NCBI RefSeq assembly: GCF_023856365.1
Contig: NC_064539.1
Location: 14,583,519-14,647,518, forward strand
DNA length: 64,000 bases
Direction of reading: 5' to 3'
From: Brienomyrus brachyistius
Lineage: Eukaryota; Chordata; Actinopteri; Osteoglossiformes; Mormyridae
In this document: positions 56,396-64,000 of the stretch, piece by piece
How the letters are laid out: every line of letters begins with the position of its first letter
Numbering within the stretch: position 1 is the stretch's first letter
The notes under the pieces: generated by a model
What the model was told of the DNA's origin: nothing
Database searches by the model: none
What the model saw: the letters and a program-made list of their open reading frames with translations, nothing else
Position numbers and translations under genes: made by a program

Positions 56396-57197
56396 TGTCA
56401 TGGCGAGGCATGGCACCGGCAGGAAAAAGGGGTGAAGATCAACTTGTGACTCGGAGACAACTGGGGTTTATTAACAAAATAGAACACAATCTGGAAGACA
56501 CAAAATGAAAGGACTGCAATGGGTCAAAATAAAATGAGAGAAATAAGAATGTAACAAAGAAATCATAAAGCAAATACACCGGGGAACTGAGCAACACAGG
56601 GAACAGGGCTGAGGAACTGGACTGAGCACCAGAACAGAACAAAAAAAAAAAACCACACGAACAAACCACAAGTACAATAAACCGTCAAAGAAATGAACCA
56701 GAACAGGCACTTAAATACACAGCTAACGACACAATCCAGGACAGCTGAGAATCATAAACCATTAACCAATCATAAGGACTCAGGGCAAATAAGGATCAGG
56801 TGTGTCGTATTACAATTAAACTGCACTGGAGACTAGGAAAAAATGAACAAACACTAAGGGTCAACTAAAGCAAGAAAATCTGGGTAAATAGGGGACAAAG
56901 AGCAAGGAAGCAAGTGAGAAACAAAAAAACTCCAAAAGCAGGAAAGTACTGATAAGCAATAAGGGAAAATCAAACAAAATAGATGAGGGTTGTTCCTAGC
57001 CAGCTTTGAACCCACAGGCTCTCAATGTGAGCTACACACTCAGCCCACTGAGCTATGCAGTGATCAAGTAAACAGGGAAACCACATAGGGGCTGAAGGGA
57101 GAATAACATGGAGGAAAACAGGATGGCCAGCAACACCTGCTGGCCAAATGAGGAGGAGACATGGAAAGGCAGGATCAGATGAGTGCTGACCCTGGCA
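56396..57197 (-). mobile_element. Solo LTR, 802 bp
   Basis: Plus-strand ends TGTCATGGCG and CCCTGGCA (so TG...CA on the minus strand), with perfect duplication GTGGG at 56391-56395 and 57198-57202. GGGTTTATTAACA gives an AATAAA on the minus strand. A tRNA-like segment lies at about 56998-57062. Not obviously related to the 39976 family beyond general layout. Confidence 0.8.
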
Positions 57198-57202
57198 GTG
57201 GG

Positions 57203-57554
57203 GAATATTTAAAGTAAGTCTGGATTTATGTTAGGCAAATGTACAAAAGTTGACGTTTGTCGATAGAAAGATAGAATTTTCCTCTGATATGTAGGGATGA
57301 TTATGGTAAAACTGAGGCTGGCTGTTACATTTTTTTTGGTAGGTAAAATCTGCTGATTTATTTCTCAGCTTTGTTTTTTAAAAAGAGCAGGTACATTTAG
57401 TGGTTCAATTTTAAAGAGAAGAGGATATAGTATATTGCATCATCTAACTTAGTATCTAAGCTTAAATCCTTGGTTTAGCTATAGTTTTACACACAGCATA
57501 ACAAAATATTCTGTATAACTGTATGCTTTGATTTTTTAAATTTTTTTATATATA
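57203..57554 (+). other. Intron 10, nothing recognised
   Basis: AT-rich stretch between the solo LTR and the Tc1 element. Confidence 0.5.
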
Positions 57555-59080
57555 CACTGCTCAAAAAATTTAAGGAACACTTTTTAATCAAAGTATAGCA
57601 TGAAGTCTCTTAAACTTCTGGGATATTGATCTGGTCAGTTAAGTAGCGGAGGGGGTTGTTAATGAATTTCAACTGCTTTGGTGTTAATGAAATTATCAAC
57701 AGGTGAACTAGAGGAGCAACAATGAGACGACCCCAAAACAGGAATGGTTTAACAGGTGGAGGCCACTGACATTTTTCCCTCTTCATCTTTTCTGACGGTT
57801 TTTTTCACTAGTTTTGCATTTGGCGACGGTCAGTGTCACTACTGGTAGCATGAGGCGATACCTGGACCCTACAGAGGTTGCACAGGTAGTCCAACTCCTC
57901 CAGGATGGCGCATCAATATGTGCCATTGCCAGAAGGTTTGCTGTGTCTCCCAGCACAGTCTCAAGGGCATGGAGGAGATTCCAGGAGACAGGCAGATACT
58001 CAAGGAGAGCTGGACAGGGCCGTAGAAGATCGTTAACCCATCTGCAGGACCGGTATCTGCTCCTTTGTGCAAAGAGGAATAGGATGAACACTGCTGGAGC
58101 CCTACAAAATGACCTCCAGCAGGCCACTGGTGTGAATGTTTCTGATTGTTTGGTCAGAGACAGACTTCATGAGGGTGGCTTGAGGACCCAACGTCCTCTA
58201 GTGGGCCCTGTGCTCACTGCCCAGCACCATGGAGCTCGATTGGCATTTGCCATAGAATACCAGAATTTGTTGGTCTGCCACTGGCACCCTGTGCTTTTCA
58301 AAGATGAGAGCAGGTTCACCCTGAGCACATGTGACAGACGTGAAAGGGTCTGGAGAAGCCATGGAGAACGTTGATGGTCTGGGTAGGCATATCCATGGAG
58401 GGACGCACAGACCTCTACAGGCTAGACAACGGCACCTTGACTGCCATTAGGTATCGGGATGAAATCCTTTGACCCATTGTCAGACACTTTGCTGGTGCAG
58501 TGGGTCCTGGGTTCCTCCTGGTGCACGACAATGCCCGGCATCATGTGGCGAGAGTATGCAGGCAGTTCCTGGAGGATGAAGGAATTGATACCATTGACTG
58601 ACCCCCACGCTCACTTGACCTAAATCCAGTAGAACACCTCTGGGACATTATGTTTCGTCCATCCGATGCCACTAGGTTGCACCTCAGACTGTCCAGAAGC
58701 TCAGTGATACCCTGGTCCAGATCTGAGAGGAGATCCCCCAGGACACCCTCCATCATCTCATTAGGACCATGCCCTGACATTGTCAGGCATGCATACAACC
58801 ACGTGAGGGCCATACAAACTACTGAGTATGATTCTGAGTTACTGTAATGAAATTTCAGCAAAATGGACTAGCCTGCCGCATCATTTTTCACTTTCATTTT
58901 CAGGGTGTCTTTGAATTCAGTCCTCTGTAGGTTGATAATTTCATTTCTATCAAACGATGTGGCATCCTTTCGTTCCTGACACATTACCCAGTCTAAATCA
59001 GTATAGATATCCAGCATGATTTTTTCCCCATTGATATCTGTTGTGTTTTCAAAGTGTTCATTTAATTTTTTTGAGCAGTG
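57555..59080 (+). mobile_element. Tc1-type transposon, about 1.5 kb
   Basis: Ends CACTGCTCAAAAAATTTAAGG and (reverse) CACTGCTCAAAAAAATTAAATG form short inverted termini, flanked by TA on both sides. The transposase between them is full length but broken. Confidence 0.85.
57850..58850 (+). pseudogene. Tc1 transposase with several stops
   Basis: The ATG at 57850 ([20 protein letters not shown]) leads through a clear helix-turn-helix ([21 protein letters not shown]), the first catalytic Asp region ([20 protein letters not shown]) and a stop at 58372-58374. Translation resumes with the second Asp region (VHDNARHHVARVCRQFLED), a stop after IDTID, then PPRSLDLNPVEHLWDIM with the Glu. The three catalytic acidic residues are still visible (D, D, E), but at least three stops block the product. 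Confidence 0.8.
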
Positions 59081-61627
59081 TATAACATTTCAGCCCAACC
59101 ATGCTGAGAAAGATACTATACAAAACAGATTGAATTGAATTTAGAATAATAAACATTAGTCTTTCTTTAACAAATTTCCTTAACAATATATGTAAAATAT
59201 ATCATTCTTTGAATGTAATTTTTATAAATTATTTGTTGTCAGTATGTTGCAGTACTGTGGGCAACTATTGTGTTATCAGTCAATTCTTTTTATTGCCTGT
59301 GATACTGGTCTTTTGAAAACATTGGGGAACAAAATGATTCTGTGTCAAATCAAGGAAACAAAAAGACATAGCAGTTAATGTCTTGATAAATCATAATGAT
59401 GATAGGCTTGTGTTATGGAACCTCACCTTCCTCGCCTGAGCTTTTTTTTTATTTCTTTTGGTATTTTTGCTTTCCTTTATGAAGGTTATTCTTCAGGTAC
59501 CAGTGCATGATTTGCTGTTTGACCAGAAAGGCACAGCTGACTGGGTTCCTGCCAGAAATGACTTCTAACTAAAATTATTCTACTGGCATGGGGAAATAAT
59601 GGCAAAACACACCCTTTTGTGGGTGGGATTGCAAACTTTCCATTCCAGTCAAGGAAAATCATAAGAGGATAAATAACATTATTTATTTATTTATTTAGCA
59701 GATGCCTTTGTCTAAAGTGACATACAAGCAGGATATATTAGAAGCATAAACGTAAAAAAACTGAAATAAAAAAAAATATATAGTGAGGTTTATTATATAC
59801 ATGAATTGGTAACTTGTATAGTTTCAGTCTGTGAGAATGTATTTCCAGAGCTAGTTACACGTGGAACACACTCAGTATAAGAGTTTTAAGTAATTAAGAG
59901 ACATGGCTCATGTGCAGATTTGATAGCCCCAGAGTGTTTACACACAAAATTGTACAATTGCAGTTATGTGACAACTTGAGTTATATATTGATCATAAAAA
60001 TGAATGAATACGAAATCATGAATCAACTGGATAATTTCAATATATTTTTGTAGTATTTTATTTCGAAGGTGGAGCAGGTATTGGCTGCTATATTCTTTTT
60101 TGGATTAAGCTCATAATAACCTAATTAGCCAATAAATCTAATTTATTCCTCTTTAACCATAATGAATACATATTCTCTATTTTAATGTGTAATACAGTCG
60201 GCCCATCTTGTTGCACAACAGAATTATTCATTTTATAATTGTACTGTGGCTATTCATGAACATAAATTAAAATGATGCAATACTCGGAAATTTAGGGTTC
60301 ATCCATCCAAGTGCTGTGTTCATAGGGATGACGTGTGAATACAACAAATAAGGTGATGGCAATGAAAGTCAAGTGTTGCAGGTCCGGTTTAATAACCTTT
60401 TTAATCAGTGTGGATTTTGTTGTGTAAGTAACAAGAAGGGTTTTTTTTGACGTCAGTCAGGACTGAGATTAAAACTTGTTTTGAACTTTCCATTCATGCG
60501 TAGTAGTGTGGTGCGACGGCTTTATCTTTGCTTTGGCAGTAGTTCAAATAAGATGGAGCTTACTGCAAGATTAGTGTTTACTAATGTTACCATTAAAATG
60601 TAGATGCTGCATATGTTTAAATAAAATGTGAAGTGCTATATATAGTACTATTTTAAAAGTCTTCAAAGTTGTAAAATGTATTATAGATGAATAGGTAATG
60701 CTTCATTTACACATAGACCTGAAGAAACAAATGATTTATGAAAGCCATAGTAGTTTATTTTAACTTCATTTGCTGAAAGCACCCATTAAATGACTATTTA
60801 AGAGATCTTTAAAAATCAGTATTAATTGCTTAAGAAGCCAGTATTATTATTTATGTGCAGGCCTTCCTGGAATATACCTAAAATATGATAAACATACCCA
60901 TTTGACATGCCTTCCGAGCCCTTCCCTTCCCTCCCTGCTGTTACTAACAGCGGTGTGCATTCCACATATGTTAGTATGTGCATTCCAGGGCACTTTCATC
61001 ATCATATATGGTCCTATATTGTCTAATATCTAAGACGCAGACATTAAAAATGGTATTAATGGTGTCTTAGGTCTTATTATGATTCTAAACTGTCTAATCC
61101 ACAGTGTTTACATTTTTTTTGCAATCATTCATCATTTAATGAACATCTACAATGGACATAACATATTTAAAACATGCGAGTTATTTCCTATATCACTTAC
61201 ATTTTGTTGTGCTATTGATTTCATTTTTAAGGATTTTTTATTTTCTGTTTCTCTGATATAATAGAGTGCCCTTTTTTGTTTTCTTATTATGAGGAAGGTT
61301 ATTCTTTACCTTTTGCTTTCTTTTCTTCTCTGATTGTACCTAATGTGGTGAAATTATACCCAAAATTGGTCCATCCTGTTAGTAATGCTTGAGAAAAAGA
61401 TTAAAATGTATTTCTATATAGTGCCTAGGGGTGCTTTTTACTTCTTATTCTTGCATAATTACAGGGAATATCTTTTATTCCCTCCTGTTGACTGACTGGC
61501 AACACTTTCCATGAGTATTGAAATATGCAGGTGTGGTACAATGGTCCATTTCTCAGTCTATGTGTTTTGTTGTACTTATCATCTTGGAGAATAATGCTTG
61601 ATGCACATGGTCTTCCTTACCCTCCAG
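59081..61627 (+). other. Intron 10, distal part
   Basis: AT-rich intron. At 59680-59730 TTTATTTAGCAGATGCCTTTG plus TCTAAAGTGACATACAA resembles the reverse of a V-SINE/L2-type 3' tail. Nothing else recognised before the acceptor. Confidence 0.5.
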
Positions 61628-61732
61628 GCCAGTGGAAGCAGTGTTGTGACGACCTGATGAAAATCAATGTGCCATTGCCACGGAAACCTACGGCAATCAT
61701 GGCTAAGCAGGGCTCACTATACCATGAGATGA
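61628..61732 (+). CDS. rtkn: rtkn exon 11
   Basis: 105 nt between CCCTCCAG and GAGATGA|GTAAGA. It encodes (S)QWKQCCDDLMKINVPLPRK then PTAIMAKQGSLYHEM, matching the segment just after the PH domain in rhotekin (QWKQCCDEIMKIETPAPRK...AKQGSLYHEM). Phase 1 exit; the Pro-rich C-terminus must be encoded beyond 64000. Confidence 0.94.
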
Positions 61733-63221
61733 GTAAGAGCAACCATTTTTTATATCGTTTAGATATCCCACTATACTGCCTAGAGACAGATAGACATGCT
61801 TTTCATTGTTTAGAGTCAGTCATTGATATTTAAATTGAAATTGAGATCAGGCAATATCTCTTACACAGATAAGTAAAAAATATATTAATATATATTAATA
61901 ATTGTTATTCAGTCCTTGTTCTGCACTAATTAGTGATGTCTATGGTCTATATTGTCTACAGATTTTGCTATATGTTCATCCTCTTGGCGGTGAAAAGACA
62001 ATTGAAAATATTGTTTAATTATAAGGTTATCTTGGTCAAGGATGCAAGTCATTTATTCTTCCAATGTACAAATATCAAGATATTCTTTCCCTGAAAGCAC
62101 CTGCTAGTAATTTTTTTCTCGGTTGATAGCTGTCACGGCTGAAGGATTGTCAACAATGAAGGAGAAAAGCTGGTTTGAAAGCAAACAGCCATGAAAAACA
62201 TAATGTCTTAAACAATATGTCTACATTCAGCTTGACTATAGCTGGGTTTCTACAAACTGGTCTAATCGTATTGTTAAAGTTACCTCTGTGTAGTCCTGTG
62301 TAGTATTTAGAACTGGTCCTATTCTAAAATTACGTTGGTGCCTATAACCCTGTGGACTTCTCCAAGGAGTGCTGATTGAATGATTGCAAGAAGACAAAGG
62401 GTCCCATTTTTCCTCAGCTATGAATTTTAGCCATATATAGCCATCTTAGTTGGTGCTTGCTACCTGAAATCAGATAATGCTTCTGCTTAGACAAATGAGC
62501 CACATTTTTCCAGAGGGATTTGACAGAGGACACTGTAAGAATTATCGGGAGAAGAGCATCAGTCATTCTGCATCTGTGCTTTGATTCATTGTAATTCATA
62601 TTTAGAACAGTTTGTCACAAATGTGTATTCTTACAAAGAGACAACAAGTCCTGTGTCAAGTTAGGATACAGTGGATAAGCTGCCTTCAGCATTGTGCAGT
62701 ACTCTCTGGTTTTCCTTGTGCTCCTTTAACTGCTTTAAGCTCCATTTAGGTCTATTATGTCTGTTTAAAGCATGCATAGCACATGATCCACATCAATGGA
62801 GAAGTGCCATTACAGTATATGTCTTGATGTCAGAAAATCACTGGTCTAACTCCTGCTGTAGCTTATTCAATTGCATCACCACTGAATTCGGCACCCTTTT
62901 CTGTGAAAGACTTACATGTTGGTAAATTGATTTTTCCTCAGTAACCTGTGCTTTCCTTAATCTCAGTTTTATTGAGAATGCTCAGTGGCAAGTTGGTTTG
63001 GCTCCTGCTGATTTAGATTGAATGTATTGAGCTAATATCCGAACTAAAAATGTTAGGTCCATTATCCTCTTGAGATCATTAAGCTCAGAGACATGCAGCA
63101 TACCCTCGTTCATGCTTTCCTTGACTGTCTGTCTCAGTTCATAGAAACCTCTTCAGGTTTACTTCTCCTCTTTAGCCTGCACACCTCCGTAAAGCACAAG
63201 ATATTGCGATATGCTCTGTCA
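61733..63221 (+). other. Intron 11, nothing recognised
   Basis: AT-rich intron with no supported feature. Confidence 0.5.
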
Positions 63222-64000
63222 GTTAGAACTTAACTAATAGCTCGGAGTTGTTAAACTCTTATCTAGCTGTGATTTAAAGGAACCCAGGGTTTCAGCTTGC
63301 ACTACACTCACAGGGAGACTGTTCCATACTCTAACTACACGCTGTGTAAAGTAGTGCTTTCTCAGATCAATTATAAAATGTTCTCCCACTAATTTCCACC
63401 TATGGCCACGAGTTCTAGTATTTAAACTAATACTGAAGTAGCCATTTGGCTGATCCAGACCTGTTAGAGTCTTATACTGTATACCTGGATTATGTCAGCC
63501 CTTAGTCTCCTTTGCTCAAGGCTGAACAGATTCAGTTCAGCTAACCTCTCCTCATAAGACATTCCTCTAAGACCAGGAATCATTCTTGTAGCCCTATGTT
63601 GCACCCTTTCCAAGGCAGCAATGTCCTTTTTAAGGTATGGTGACCAAACTTGCACGCAATATTCTAGGTGGGGTCTTACCAAGGAATTGTATAGCCGTAC
63701 CATCACCTCCCTTGACTTAAACTCCACACACCTAGAGATGTAACCCAACATCCTATTGGCCTTTTTAATTGCTTCACCACACTAGCGAGAGTGAGACATA
63801 GAAGTGTCAACATGCACTCCGATGTCTTTCTCATAATCAGCTACCTTTATTTCAGTGGAACCCATAAAATATCTGTACTTTATATTTCTGCTCCCTGCAT
63901 GGTTTACCTTACATTTATCTTTGTTAAATTTCATCTGTCAAGTATCAGCCCAGTCACTAATTAGCCCTCTGGGGTTGAGTGTGTCATCAGCGACACAGCG
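63222..64000 (-). pseudogene. LINE 3' portion, runs off the window
   Basis: On the minus strand a 95-codon frame (63464-63751) reads [20 protein letters not shown], then ERVQHRATRMIPGLRGMSYE and [17 protein letters not shown], the C-terminal domain of a CR1/L2-like LINE polymerase protein. Upstream (63780-64000) are broken parts of the preceding region. The 3' end near 63222 parallels the copy at 51606-52337. Confidence 0.75.

Noticed and set aside
56990..57062. Functional tRNA gene in the solo LTR
   Set aside because: A- and B-box-like motifs are present on the minus strand but I could not form a good acceptor stem or assign an anticodon, so it is kept only as a tRNA-like segment.

Overview
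The window reads as nuclear DNA of a ray-finned fish. It has a split gene with GT-AG introns, CpG-poor AT-rich spacer, many dinucleotide and ATCC repeats, and a dense load of Tc1, hAT, LINE, tRNA-SINE and LTR elements of teleost type. The species cannot be fixed from the sequence alone.

One gene fills most of the window on the + strand: rhotekin (rtkn), a Rho-GTPase effector scaffold. I located two alternative first coding exons, 3009-3119 and 16052-16123. Both end in phase 0 and both can join the shared exon 2 at 44405. Ten shared exons follow (44405-61732) and encode the HR1 Rho-binding repeat, the anillin-like domain and the PH domain in order. The phase is consistent at every junction. 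The 3' coding exons lie beyond the window. The first introns are about 41 kb and 28 kb. Positions 1 to about 1275 look like the last exon and 3' UTR of an unidentified upstream gene on the same strand.

The introns are a museum of mobile DNA. The best-preserved element is a complete 3,452-bp non-autonomous LTR retrotransposon (39976-43427). It has identical 286-bp LTRs, a 5-bp target duplication, a possible self-priming site, a short first ORF, and a long Pro/Ala/Gln open frame built of 39-bp tandem repeats, with no recognisable pol. A related solo LTR (51047-51426) and a second solo LTR family (56396-57197) also keep perfect 5-bp target duplications. DNA transposons include three near-complete Tc1 copies (8537-10054, 13303-14470, 57555-59080; all with dead or deleted transposases), hAT-type elements with 8-bp duplications (28663-29524 and 54168-54546 perfect; 5137-5337 and 44925-45092 imperfect), and several palindromic elements. 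One tRNA-derived SINE family with an ATGG tail recurs at least nine times, from full length (about 360 bp) down to a 44-bp stub, several with 11-14 bp target duplications.

The remaining intronic DNA shows no gene, RNA gene or CRISPR array that I can support.
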